From: JBBRGK01 sp036741355
Lineage (GTDB): Bacteria; Chloroflexota; Dehalococcoidia; CAUJGQ01
DNA length: 64,000 nucleotides
Reading direction: 5' to 3'
NCBI GenBank assembly: GCA_036741355.1
Contig: DAINSK010000002.1
Location: forward strand, 1-64,000
Below the pieces are notes generated by a model. The model saw only the letters and a list, made by a program, of their open reading frames with translations. It made no database searches and was not told the DNA's origin. Of this stretch, positions 6,902-14,839 are shown one piece after another. How positions within the stretch are numbered: the stretch's first letter is position 1; the number at the start of each line of letters is the position of its first letter. Both the position numbers and the translations under genes were made by a program.

Positions 6902-6937
6902 GAACGGGCGGGATGCTTTCGGGTGTCCCGCCCGTTC
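6902..6937. terminator. Strong stem-loop between convergent element operons
   Basis: A 12-bp perfect stem (GAACGGGCGGGA with TCCCGCCCGTTC) closes a 12-base loop between the end of the rightward operon (6881) and the end of the leftward operon (7015). There is no long T-run, but the position between convergent operons fits a bidirectional terminator. Confidence 0.6.
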
Positions 6938-7014
6938 TCATGCCAAGAGACGATCCAGATGGCTGTGAGATATAAAGGCTCGCATGCGATACGAACCCGG
7001 ATAATGTAAGTAGG

Positions 7015-8301
7015 TCAAATTAAGCCAACTTGAAGCCTGAGCTCCTGCGTGAGCCCGCGCACGGCAGCCTGAGCCAACGCGGCATCGGTGGTCAACGGCC
7101 GGTTGGCGAGGTTGTTCGTCGCCGCGAGCTGCGCCTGAAGCGCGGCAATCTGCTTGTTTGCCGCGTCTAGTTGCAGGTTCGCGATTGGCGCAAGCGTCTG
7201 GAGCGTGGACTGAATGTCTTGCAACGCGGTCACGGTCGGGCTTGCGGCCGACCCCTGCAAACTCCCGATGCTGCCAGTGCTGTAGGCTTGCGCATCCGGG
7301 CCTTGCATCCTGACGTAGGTCTGTATGCCTGTTTGGGTCTGGACCGGCACGAGCTGGCCGGGGTAATAGGTGCCCGGCACGGTGATCTGCAACCCGCTGA
7401 TGCTGCCACCGCCTGCTGCAGCAGCATCCGCAGCCTTGGCCTGCCGTAGCCGTTCCTGATCGACGGCCGCGCCTACTTGATTCGAGTATGCTATCTGGAC
7501 GTTGGCAGCTTCTTGCGCGTCGCTAACGACGGTATTCATCAAGTGGTTCGCGGCATTCTCTTGTAATCGAGCGCCAGCCAGTGCGGCAGCTACAACCGGG
7601 TCATCGGCAGACAATATCCCGGCTGTTATCTCCCGTTCAATCTCAACTCGTTTGTCCTTCCACTCCTGCGCCTTTCGTGCAAGTTCCGGATATATGTCCT
7701 CCGCGTGCAATAGCAGCGCCGAGTTATTCTGGGCATTCGTAACCGCCCGACTCGCGTCATCGACAGCATTTTGCGCTTGTGCCATGGTGGTGTGATTTGC
7801 GTGAGCCGCTCGGGCATCATCCAGCGCGCCTAAAGCCGTATTCAGGCCAGTCTGCGCGTTGATGATCGCTACGGCTGCGGTTCCGTGCACCTGTACGTCA
7901 AGGTCGGCCACGTGATTAGCGATTGCTATCTCTTGATTGCCTGCCGCGTCCAATTCTGCGAGGTGGGTTGCGATATCTGCAGACTGTCGAGCCGCCGCCT
8001 TGTTTGCCAGCCCTTCGAGGTCAGTCTCAAGGCCTTGAGCGCCGGTGAGAATGAGCTGATTTGCCGCAAGGTCAGACTCCGCACGTGCGATATCGTCGGC
8101 TGATGCGTGATTCTTACGTAAATCGTCAAGGTGCGCTTGGGCCGTGTTCACATCCGTCTGTGCCGCGGTCACGCCGGCGGCAGCTATCCCAGCCAGCGAT
8201 TTGACTGTATCGAAATAGCTCTTGTCCTGGGTCAGCATCGAGGCGGTAACGTGGCTGTGGTCCTCAACGACGCCGATGCCCGCCACACGCTGTGACGGCA
8301 T
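7015..8301 (-). CDS. Ala-rich coiled-coil protein, tape-measure- or scaffold-like
   Basis: 428 residues, with about 30-290 very rich in Ala, Gln, Asn and Asp and predicted continuous helix/coiled coil. A Gly-rich hinge and a short beta region (about 295-345, P-G-T-Y-Y-P-G-Q-L-V-P) follow, then a second helical stretch to the end. Phage tape-measure, tail or scaffolding proteins look like this, but no family motif is seen. It is the last gene of the leftward operon, where a phage would normally have portal and capsid genes after the terminase. The ATG at 8301 has no good ribosome site. The frame is open upstream back to the stop of the 36-residue gene, so the true N-terminus is uncertain. Confidence 0.6.
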   Translation of the reverse strand: MPSQRVAGIGVVEDHSHVTASMLTQDKSYFDTVKSLAGIAAAGVTAAQTDVNTAQAHLDDLRKNHASADDIARAESDLAANQLILTGAQGLETDLEGLANKAAARQSADIATHLAELDAAGNQEIAIANHVADLDVQVHGTAAVAIINAQTGLNTALGALDDARAAHANHTTMAQAQNAVDDASRAVTNAQNNSALLLHAEDIYPELARKAQEWKDKRVEIEREITAGILSADDPVVAAALAGARLQENAANHLMNTVVSDAQEAANVQIAYSNQVGAAVDQERLRQAKAADAAAAGGGSISGLQITVPGTYYPGQLVPVQTQTGIQTYVRMQGPDAQAYSTGSIGSLQGSAASPTVTALQDIQSTLQTLAPIANLQLDAANKQIAALQAQLAATNNLANRPLTTDAALAQAAVRGLTQELRLQVGLI

Positions 8302-8412
8302 CGATGGCCATTGGAGCCACCCCTTTCGTATGCGACGAAAGCGGGCGCTCGGTGCGGCGGCTTCGTTTACTGCTTGGCGAGGCTCACACGGGGCGAGCGT
8401 GGCCGGTGTCTG

Positions 8413-8523
8413 CTAGCTGCTATGGTCCCCCTTGGGTTCAGTGCCGAACTTCTTGTCGCCGTATCGGATCACAAATACCAGCGTACGTCGAAGCACTAGC
8501 CAGAGTGCGCGGTCGTCTTCCAT
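8413..8523 (-). CDS. 36-residue element protein
   Basis: Short gene with a very good ribosome site (CTGGAGGGG, five bases before the ATG). The product is amphipathic and basic in the middle (A-L-W-L-V-L-R-R-T-L-V-F-V-I-R) with a Y-G-D-K-K-F-G turn. Many tailed phages carry similar tiny helical proteins near the terminase, with no known role. The TAG stop is followed by 37 open codons in the same frame leading into the ATG of the 428-residue protein. Confidence 0.5.
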   Translation of the reverse strand: MEDDRALWLVLRRTLVFVIRYGDKKFGTEPKGDHSS

Positions 8524-8571
8524 GTCATCCCCTCCAGTTTACCAGCGGGGCCTGGCGCTCATTCGCGGGAG

Positions 8572-8589
8572 TGTCAACCATGGTTGACA
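8572..8589. promoter_or_regulatory. 18-bp perfect palindrome (site 1)
   Basis: TGTCAACCATGGTTGACA, a perfect inverted repeat, lies in the 73-base gap between the terminase nuclease gene and the 36-residue gene. A near copy (TGTCAAC, four bases, GTTGACA, also preceded by GGAG) occurs at 13469-13486 inside the replicase gene. I found no third full copy in the window. It could be a repressor operator, replication or partition site, or packaging site. Confidence 0.6.
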
Positions 8590-8596
8590 GGGCGTC

Positions 8597-9280
8597 TCAC
8601 CAGTTGCCCGGTTCGCGTCTGCCCCTATACTCGCCGCCGCCCGCGTACGCCGGCCGTTCCCGCGCGTATGGCTGGTACGGCAGCAGGTCAAGGCTTGCCA
8701 CCGCGTCGAACGGTTCCGGCGGATCGTCCATGGTCGCTAATCCCAATGCCGTCACGAGGTCATCATGCGCGCCGACGCGGAAGGCGCCGTACTTGTCGTT
8801 GGCGTCCTGGTCAACGTGAATCTCGTAATCGAGCAGCTCACGGGCCAGCGCTGCCGCTTCCGCTGTTTGCGGCAGATGCAGCCGGCCATATTGCAGCAGC
8901 ACCTGCAGGCGCGACACGAGGAAGGCCTTACCCAAGCTCACTGAGCCGTCCAGTTGCACGAGGCGCCGGTCGCCGTGCGTGAACGTGACCGGCACGAGGC
9001 GGGCGCGCAGGCCGGCCGCAGCCAACATATCGGTTACGGGCGTTCCCACGCCGGTAGCGTCAACATAGAGGTCCGGCCAGCCGTCGGCTTTGGCCGCGAC
9101 ACCAGCGGCCACCGCGGCCACGCGCTGCGCCACCTCGGGGTAGGGCGTGCCCAGCGGCAGGCGTTCGAGGTGCCGCGCAACGAAGTGCCACACCAGCCCG
9201 CGGGGCTCGGCTTCCACCACGGCGATCGCGGTCGGGTCGTGCTTCTGGCCGATGTCCAGGCCCATGCTTACAAAGCCCAC
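8597..9280 (-). CDS. Terminase large subunit, nuclease part
   Basis: 227-residue RNase H-fold nuclease domain of a phage large terminase, which would cut DNA during packaging. Visible metal-site landmarks are M-G-L-D-I-G-x-x-x-D-P-T-A (first Asp), Y-V-D-A-T-G-V-G and the C-terminal H-D-D-L-V-T-A-L. The ATPase domain is encoded separately by the preceding gene, overlapping by 13 bases in another frame. A GTG start at 9280 is preceded by AGAGGTGA, so independent re-initiation is plausible. Large terminases are normally one polypeptide, so this is either a natural split or the result of a frameshift. Confidence 0.85.
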   Translation of the reverse strand: MGFVSMGLDIGQKHDPTAIAVVEAEPRGLVWHFVARHLERLPLGTPYPEVAQRVAAVAAGVAAKADGWPDLYVDATGVGTPVTDMLAAAGLRARLVPVTFTHGDRRLVQLDGSVSLGKAFLVSRLQVLLQYGRLHLPQTAEAAALARELLDYEIHVDQDANDKYGAFRVGAHDDLVTALGLATMDDPPEPFDAVASLDLLPYQPYARERPAYAGGGEYRGRREPGNW

Positions 9281-10017
9281 GTGGTCACCTCTTCAGAGAG
9301 CGCGCGGTCAATATCTTCACGCCGGAACGCCTGACTTTCGGCGTCGAGGAACGTGCACTCATATTCTTGTTGGAACCACCAGTCGCCGATGCTGCGCCGC
9401 TCTTCCTCGAGGAACGCGGCTGAGATCCGCGGGCACATGGTTGCAGGCACCTCATAGCGCTCCCACGGCTCACCAGAACGCCACGCTTCGAACCACCAGC
9501 CTCTATTGCCGTGCGGTGTACTAAGTGCCAGCAGGCGGCCACCCGAGACGGCCAGCATGGGCCTGAGTGCCGCGTAGAGGTCGCCGGGAATCCATGCCGC
9601 TTCGTCGCACACCAGCAGGTCCACCGCGCTATACCCGCGGACCGTGCCCTCCTTGCCGGGCAGTGAAACGATGCGGCTGCCGTTGTCGAGTGTCAGTGTG
9701 AGCGCCGTCTCGGACTCCGGCTGTACCGGCTTGCCGGCGGCCCGATAGATGCTGAGAGCCTTCTTGAACAATTCGCCGCTCTGGCGCAGCGTCGGCGACA
9801 GACACAGTACCAGCGAGCCGGGCGCATAGAGCGCCTGGTGTACTGCCAGCACGGCCGCCATCGTTGACTTGCCCGACTGCCGGCTGCAATTGAGTAGGAT
9901 ACGGGGCGACGTTGACCGCAACACCCGCGCCTGCCATGGGTCCGGGGTGATGCCGCACCGCTCAGCGAAACGCACCGGGTCCAACACCGCGGCCAGGTCA
10001 AGCGCAAGCGCGTTCAA
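9268..10017 (-). CDS. Terminase large subunit, ATPase part
   Basis: 249-residue packaging ATPase domain. Walker A is S-R-Q-S-G-K-S-T (Lys50), Walker B is L-L-V-C-D-E-A (about 134-140) and the coupling motif is L-S-T-P-H-G. The end (Q-E-Y-E-C-x-F-L-D-A-E-S) is the usual linker into the nuclease domain, which here is a separate overlapping gene. The start is TTG overlapping the stop of the previous gene (TTGA), preceded by GGAGG. Together with the small terminase this would recognise and translocate DNA into a prohead, but no prohead genes are present in the element. Confidence 0.9.
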   Translation of the reverse strand: MNALALDLAAVLDPVRFAERCGITPDPWQARVLRSTSPRILLNCSRQSGKSTMAAVLAVHQALYAPGSLVLCLSPTLRQSGELFKKALSIYRAAGKPVQPESETALTLTLDNGSRIVSLPGKEGTVRGYSAVDLLVCDEAAWIPGDLYAALRPMLAVSGGRLLALSTPHGNRGWWFEAWRSGEPWERYEVPATMCPRISAAFLEEERRSIGDWWFQQEYECTFLDAESQAFRREDIDRALSEEVTTWAL

Positions 10018-10496
10018 GATGCCTCCAGAGCAGCCAGGCCAGCCGCTACGGCCACACGGGCGTCAGGGTAGGGCTGTAGCACCTCAAGCAGCACAGTACG
10101 CACTGTCAGCCACTCCGGCGCAATCAGCAGGTTCACCGTCGGCCGTTCGTCGAGTTGGCCCAACAGCTTCGCCAGCAGCTCGATATTCTGCCGCGCTGCG
10201 CCGATGGAGAGCACCGCCGGCGTGAGCTTGCCCGCGCGTTCGGCCTGGTCGAGCAATCGCAGCGTGCGCCGCTGTAAACTGCGCAGTTGCTCAAGCAGAT
10301 CATCACCGCGGGCGGCTTCGTCGGCGTCGTGGGCGCGGGCCAGTGTCACCGGCAGATGCTCGGCTTTGTGCCGCTGCAACGAAGATGCGGACGTACCGGT
10401 ACGAACCGCGATAATGCGGAACGGCTCGAGGGCGAGCAGGGCGCGGTCGATCGCGTCCACGTCCGGGCGTCTGCAGATAGAGCAGACCGGCGGCAT
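10014..10496 (-). CDS. Putative terminase small subunit with N-terminal zinc motif and HTH
   Basis: 160 residues. The N-terminus has C-S-I-C-R-R-P-D and a later R-H-K-A-E-H-L that could close a zinc site around a helix-turn-helix (I-I-A-V-R-T-G-T-S-A-S-S-L-Q-R-H). This is followed by a long helical stretch (about 60-125), matching the DNA-binding plus oligomerisation plan of small terminases. The call rests mainly on position directly before the ATPase gene and on this architecture. Other possibilities are a general DNA-binding regulator. The stop overlaps the TTG of the ATPase gene. Confidence 0.6.
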   Translation of the reverse strand: MPPVCSICRRPDVDAIDRALLALEPFRIIAVRTGTSASSLQRHKAEHLPVTLARAHDADEAARGDDLLEQLRSLQRRTLRLLDQAERAGKLTPAVLSIGAARQNIELLAKLLGQLDERPTVNLLIAPEWLTVRTVLLEVLQPYPDARVAVAAGLAALEAS

Positions 10497-10498
10497 AG

Positions 10499-10807
10499 TT
10501 ACCGCCCGTCTGCGGCGCGCGCGACGTCTTCTTTCACGAGCTGCGCGTTGCCGCTCGCGGTCATGCCGAGCAGCTCCCGGCGTCGGGCGTCAGATAGTCC
10601 ACTTGATGCAGGCGTCTCGCCCCGTGCGCGTGCGGCTGCGTCTTGCCGGTCGAGCGCGGCGCGGCCCAACGGGGTTGCGGCAACCATTTCGCGGATTGTC
10701 TGCCGCGCTGGTGGCGGGCCCTTAGCGCGAATCTCCGCAAGCCCCTTTTCGAAGCGCTCTTTGGCCTGTTGCAGCCGGACCGCGTCCAGATGTGGAGTGT
10801 CGCTCAT
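10499..10807 (-). CDS. Hypothetical element protein
   Basis: 102 residues, charged, helix-rich, Ala/Arg/Glu-rich, no recognised family. It is spaced only two bases from the genes on each side of it in the leftward operon, which supports it being translated. The ATG is preceded by GGAGTATGAG, an acceptable ribosome site. Confidence 0.55.
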   Translation of the reverse strand: MSDTPHLDAVRLQQAKERFEKGLAEIRAKGPPPARQTIREMVAATPLGRAALDRQDAAARARGETPASSGLSDARRRELLGMTASGNAQLVKEDVARAADGR

Positions 10808-10808
10808 C

Positions 10809-11294
10809 TCATACTCCTTCTTGTTTTGGCAGCGGGCGCCGCGGGCTGGACATGCCTAGCGCACGATAGCCATGGGCGGTCAGCTCGCCGTTGATGTACT
10901 CGGTAACTTGCTGCTCTTCGATCGCGTCCGGACGGCCCAGCTCGTCCAGAGCCTGCATTAGCGCGTTCGTGGCCGCCGTAATTGCCGCGAAGCATTTCAG
11001 CTTGCGTAAACGTTCGGCTGCCAGGCGCACTCGCTCGGCTGCCGCCGCTTCGGCTTCGGCCAGCTTGCGGGCGTGGGCGTCGCGCCGGTTCTGTTCGACG
11101 AGGGCCAGGGCCACCCGCTGGCGGTCCCTCATAACGCCGACAAGCTGTGCCTCCACGACGCCCAGCTCGGCGCGGGTGTGGGCGTCGTGGAGGGCGTCGA
11201 GTGCCAGCAGGCCGCGCCGGTTTTGGAGGTCCCCGAACTGTCGCTCAAGGCTCAGAGCCTGGTCAAAGAGGGTCTTTACGGTTTGCGTGGTCAT
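10809..11294 (-). CDS. Coiled-coil hypothetical element protein
   Basis: 161 residues, with about 5-110 forming an almost uninterrupted charged coiled coil (many E-A-x-x-A-E-R heptads). The tail has a G-Y-R-A-L-G-M segment and a basic end. Such proteins are common between replication and packaging genes of phages, but no function can be assigned. The ATG at 11294 follows AAAGGACGGGAA. Confidence 0.6.
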   Translation of the reverse strand: MTTQTVKTLFDQALSLERQFGDLQNRRGLLALDALHDAHTRAELGVVEAQLVGVMRDRQRVALALVEQNRRDAHARKLAEAEAAAAERVRLAAERLRKLKCFAAITAATNALMQALDELGRPDAIEEQQVTEYINGELTAHGYRALGMSSPRRPLPKQEGV

Positions 11295-11315
11295 TAGGTT
11301 CCCGTCCTTTCATTC

Positions 11316-11438
11316 CTACTGCCGGGTGCGAGGTGGCGGACGGCGACGTGAAGCCCATCCCCGTCGCCGCCGACACGCTGCGCCCGGCTCTCTAACGGGG
11401 CGGCTATGCCCGCACCGCCCCGGAACCGGCTCGTTCAT
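11316..11438 (-). CDS. Possible 40-residue Arg/Pro-rich protein
   Basis: A short frame whose ATG overlaps the stop of the Cys-rich 51-residue gene as ATGA, the same coupling seen through the rest of the operon. The product contains a C-G-H...A-A-C-R-R-R pattern and a very basic Arg/Pro tail. Length and composition give little independent support, so it may be spurious. Confidence 0.3.
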   Translation of the reverse strand: MNEPVPGRCGHSRPVREPGAACRRRRGWASRRRPPPRTRQ

Positions 11439-11590
11439 GCTGCCCTTCCCCGCCGCGCCGCCAGCGCATAGGCGACGTCGGCCAGATTGTAGTCGTGTTG
11501 CCAGCAGGAACGCCCGCGCGACGCGTTGCGGCGGCAACGAAGATGCTTCTGAGTGTTCCACCGACAGCGTGTGGTCGTGTTCGCGTTCAT
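11435..11590 (-). CDS. 51-residue zinc-finger-like protein
   Basis: Contains the spaced pattern T-R-C-R-W-N-T-Q, then L-R-C-R-R-N-A, then R-S-C-W-Q-H, i.e. three Cys and one His. This resembles the small C-x(8-9)-C-x(8-9)-C-W-x-H zinc-binding motif found in many short phage proteins. The ATG overlaps the preceding stop as ATGA and follows AAGGTG. Its stop overlaps the next ATG. DNA or RNA binding is inferred only from the motif. Confidence 0.5.
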   Translation of the reverse strand: MNANTTTRCRWNTQKHLRCRRNASRGRSCWQHDYNLADVAYALAARRGRAA

Positions 11591-11775
11591 TCAGACACCT
11601 TCGATAGTCGGCGCCTAGCAGTCTTATGCGCCTTCGTTCCGGTTGCGTTGGCTGCCCGCAAGATGTCTCGTACCTGGTCCGGCGTCGGGCCCGCGAGATG
11701 TTTCGCCCACTTCTCCGGCGTCGGTTGCCAGTTCAGTGCCTTGAATCCACGCAGCTCGGTAGAGGTCGTGCTCAT
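11587..11775 (-). CDS. 62-residue hypothetical element protein
   Basis: Small protein with a W-Q-P-T-P-E-K-W-A-K-H motif and a basic C-terminal helix (K-A-H-K-T-A-R-R-R-L). The start at 11775 is chosen because ATG overlaps the replicase stop as ATGA; the longer open frame upstream lies inside the replicase gene. Family not recognised. Confidence 0.5.
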   Translation of the reverse strand: MSTTSTELRGFKALNWQPTPEKWAKHLAGPTPDQVRDILRAANATGTKAHKTARRRLSKVSE

Positions 11776-14492
11776 GTGCTGCCTACCTTCGCCGCCGCGG
11801 CGTCCAACTCCGCGGGCGTCGCCACTGCTACGAACGACTGCCAGCCAGGTTCGTCGCCCGGTATCGCCGTACCGCCGGCTAGAATGAGGCGTGGCCAGCC
11901 ACATGACGCCGCCAGGTTGAGCAGTTGTTCGATGTCGCCGTGGCCGTTCGGCGGCGGCGCTTCAGTGCACATAACGGCCGGAGGGTTTGGGGCGTCCCGG
12001 ACAGTTCCGGAGTCTTTTTCAGGGTTTTTTTCCATCCCCGCGTATAAGGGAAAAACCCCGGATAACCATCCGGAACTGTCCGGACTGTCCGGCGGTAGGC
12101 GTGAATCAGCGAGCCCGAGCCCGAGCCAGACCACGCGGTTGCTCGTGTCCCTCCTGCGCTCAAAGCCCCGCTCTGCGAGCCGCCGGCCTAATGCCGTCTG
12201 TGTCAACGGGTACTCGCTGCCGTCCGTGCACCACTGCTTGTAATCCGCGTACAGTGCGCTCGCTGTGACACTGGCGCCCATCGCAATTACACAGCGTTCG
12301 CTCAGCCACACGCCGAGAATGTCTTGCTCGCCGCGGTAGCTCTCCGTCGCCTCTGTGACGGCCGCCGCGCTGCCCAATCCCTGGCACTGCCAGTCCAGGC
12401 AGCCGCGTAGCATCCAGGTGAAGATGCCCGCCAGCTCCGCTCGCAACTTGTCGGCGAGCTGCTGATCGCGCTCTGCTTTCGGGATCGCGACGTTGAAGGG
12501 GATTAGCCGAATGCGGTCCCAGATCGCGTTATCGGTGCCGCGGATCGTCGGCTTGTGGTTGGTACTGAGCCACACCTTGCACACGGGCCGAAAGTCAAAG
12601 TGCTCCTGGTGCAGGAATCGCGCTGACAACGTATCACCGCCGGTCAGGTCCTTAACGAACGCTTCGGCCATCCGCCGCCCATCTTCTGTTTCGGCCGCGG
12701 TGACCAGCCGGGCGCCGCGCAGCCGGGCGACGTCGTTCGGAATGCCACCGTCGCCGCGCTTGGCGAGCAGGGTTTCAGTCGGTGTCCGTTGTGCGTACTC
12801 CCCGAGCACGTCGCGGAACAGTTCGAGCAGTGTGCTCTTGCCGTTCGCGCCGCTGCCGTGCAACACGAACAACGCCCGCTCGCTCGTCCGGCCGGTCAAT
12901 GAATAGCCGGCGGCTCGTTGCACGAAGGCGATCTCTTGATCGTCGCCAGCGAAAATGCGCTGTAGGAACACCAGAAACAGCGGGCATTCCGCCGCCGGGT
13001 CCCAGTTCACCGGCGCCAGCTTCGTGATCATTTCCTCGCGCCGGAACGCCTGTAGCTCGCCCGTTTGCAGGTTTACGGTGCCGGTGTTGTTCGTGACAAG
13101 CCATGGATTGCGGTCAAAGTCCGCCGCTTCGGCCGTGACGCCCGGCAGGGAGCGGGCCTGGCTGACCATGGCCGTGATCCGCGCGGCCTGCTCGCTCGCC
13201 GCGCCGAACTTCGCCAAGGCCTCTCGCTGGTCACGGTCCGGCTCGTCTCGGGCCTCGGTGTAAATGCTCCGGACCGTCTGCTGCGCCAGCCGCGCCACAC
13301 GCAGGCCCTGCGGATCCGCGGCCCAGCGCCGGCCGTCCCAGACGAGCCAGCCTAGATTAACCGCATAGCGCAGATCGGCGCCGTAGCGGTCAATCAGCCG
13401 TTCGGCGTTGCCGAGATCGGTCCGCATCCGCGCCGTCGCCTCTGCCGCTCGCGCTTCGTTCGGCGGAGTGTCAACAATTGTTGACAACGGCTCGGGTGTA
13501 TGACCATTCCGGTGAGCCGCCCCGTAGCCCTGTGCTGCCAGTGCCCGCGACTGCCCCGCGTAGCCGCCGCTGAAGTTCCCGCGCACATAGTCCAGCGTTG
13601 CCGTTCGGTAAGACCCCTTCCAGTGCTGCCGCCACAGTGCGCTCTGACAGAACAGGGCTTCGGCGCGGTCGAAGGCGCCATTCGTCCACCAGACGAGGCG
13701 TCCGAGCAGTCCCGCGTCCGCCTCGGACTGCGAGGGATAGCCGTGCTGTTGCCAGCGGCCTTCCCATAGGTCGCGGCTCTTGTCACCCTTGCCGCCAGGA
13801 ACGGCGAACATCTTGGACAGCAGCTCCTCGTCGGCCAGGTCGTTGCCCGGTTGCCAGCCCGCGGGCGGCTCCCACGCTGGCACGTCGGGCTTATCCGCTG
13901 CCGCTCGGAACCGTTCCGCCCACACGTCGGGCAACTCCGCGAATGGCACGTCATCGGGCGACAGTCCCGGCGCCCACTCGTAGCGGTAGGTAGAGGCGTG
14001 GATACTACCGGCGCCCACTACCAGCCCGCCCACGCCCTTAATGTCGATGCCGCTGGCAACCTTGCCGGTGCTGCTTCGTATCGGTTCGGCCGCCGCATCG
14101 AGGTACCGATGCGTACCGCGCACGCCACGTTCATCTGGGCTGGTCAGCACCGTGGGCGTGCGTGGCAGCGGCCCTAGCTCGCCTTCCAGCGCCGCAAGGG
14201 AGCGGTCACCGCCGTGGCGTGGGTCAGCGTCAATAACGACCTTGCCGGACTTCTCGGTATCGACGCCGATATTGGCAAGCCGAACGCCAGCGAATAGGGC
14301 GGCGACGGCCGCGGGGTCGTTGCTTGATTCGGCCTGCCAGCCGATATGCATGGGGTGCTTTCCGTGCTTGATGCATTCCGGCTTCCGGCACATGCACCCG
14401 CCGGACGTCGGTGCGTGAAGCAGGAACACGGCCAGGCCGTGGCGTGTAAGGTCAAGGGCTAACTCGGTGGGTGTCGCGCCCGCTGTCGTCAC
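11772..14492 (-). CDS. PrimPol-D5 replicase (primase-polymerase plus SF3 helicase)
   Basis: 906-residue replication protein of the phage/plasmid/satellite type. Residues about 10-180 form a bifunctional primase-polymerase domain (V-V-I-D-A-D at 85-90 gives the catalytic Asp pair, and S-S-T-G-K is the nucleotide loop). Residues about 200-320 form a linker region with C-terminal primase-like repeats. Residues about 360-500 are D5_N, and about 520-720 a superfamily-3 helicase with Walker A G-S-G-A-N-G-K-S-T (about 545-553), A-A-E-T-E as Walker B, and the N-H-K-P sensor. It would start and unwind replication of the excised element by itself. It is the largest gene of the leftward operon and carries palindrome site 2 inside its linker. 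Confidence 0.92.
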   Translation of the reverse strand: MTTAGATPTELALDLTRHGLAVFLLHAPTSGGCMCRKPECIKHGKHPMHIGWQAESSNDPAAVAALFAGVRLANIGVDTEKSGKVVIDADPRHGGDRSLAALEGELGPLPRTPTVLTSPDERGVRGTHRYLDAAAEPIRSSTGKVASGIDIKGVGGLVVGAGSIHASTYRYEWAPGLSPDDVPFAELPDVWAERFRAAADKPDVPAWEPPAGWQPGNDLADEELLSKMFAVPGGKGDKSRDLWEGRWQQHGYPSQSEADAGLLGRLVWWTNGAFDRAEALFCQSALWRQHWKGSYRTATLDYVRGNFSGGYAGQSRALAAQGYGAAHRNGHTPEPLSTIVDTPPNEARAAEATARMRTDLGNAERLIDRYGADLRYAVNLGWLVWDGRRWAADPQGLRVARLAQQTVRSIYTEARDEPDRDQREALAKFGAASEQAARITAMVSQARSLPGVTAEAADFDRNPWLVTNNTGTVNLQTGELQAFRREEMITKLAPVNWDPAAECPLFLVFLQRIFAGDDQEIAFVQRAAGYSLTGRTSERALFVLHGSGANGKSTLLELFRDVLGEYAQRTPTETLLAKRGDGGIPNDVARLRGARLVTAAETEDGRRMAEAFVKDLTGGDTLSARFLHQEHFDFRPVCKVWLSTNHKPTIRGTDNAIWDRIRLIPFNVAIPKAERDQQLADKLRAELAGIFTWMLRGCLDWQCQGLGSAAAVTEATESYRGEQDILGVWLSERCVIAMGASVTASALYADYKQWCTDGSEYPLTQTALGRRLAERGFERRRDTSNRVVWLGLGLADSRLPPDSPDSSGWLSGVFPLYAGMEKNPEKDSGTVRDAPNPPAVMCTEAPPPNGHGDIEQLLNLAASCGWPRLILAGGTAIPGDEPGWQSFVAVATPAELDAAAAKVGST
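13469..13486. promoter_or_regulatory. 18-bp perfect palindrome (site 2)
   Basis: TGTCAACAATTGTTGACA, preceded by GGAG like site 1 at 8572-8589. Both share TGTCAAC/GTTGACA arms and differ only in the central four bases. This copy is within the replicase coding sequence, in the linker between the PrimPol and D5 domains, and encodes L-S-T-I-V-D-T. Confidence 0.55.
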
Positions 14493-14839
14493 CGCTTCAC
14501 CGCTCGCGCGTCGGTGACGTGGCAGCGGGCGAAGTGCGTGAGCTGGATCGCATCGAACACGGCGACCGCCGCCACCACAAGTTCGCGGCTATCCCAGCGG
14601 TATGCGAACTCGCGTAGAGTCTCGCAGTCGGCCCGAAGGCTTGTCTGCGCGGTGATCAACCGGTTTTCGAGGCGGCGCAGCTCGGTCAGGGACGGGCCAC
14701 GTAGCGCAGTCCGGATACGCTTGGCAGCACCGGGCTGCTCGGCATGACCGGTTGCGAGGTCTATCAACGGCCCGCCGCTCTCGCCGTAGGGGGTGCACCC
14801 TTCGCAGGTGCAGGTGTTACTATCAGGTAGAATATTCAC
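14489..14839 (-). CDS. Hypothetical element protein with N-terminal Cys cluster
   Basis: 116 residues. The first 16 contain C-T-C-E-G-C, a possible metal-binding cluster, followed by a helical body rich in Arg and Leu. No family recognised. The start is GTG, and the gene overlaps the preceding HTH gene by 17 bases and the replicase start by four bases, so all are in one operon. Confidence 0.5.
   Translation of the reverse strand: MNILPDSNTCTCEGCTPYGESGGPLIDLATGHAEQPGAAKRIRTALRGPSLTELRRLENRLITAQTSLRADCETLREFAYRWDSRELVVAAVAVFDAIQLTHFARCHVTDARAVKR

Noticed and set aside
9268..9280. Programmed -1 frameshift joining the terminase parts
   Set aside because: The frame relation fits, but there is no slippery heptamer before the stop, and a ribosome site plus GTG supports separate initiation.
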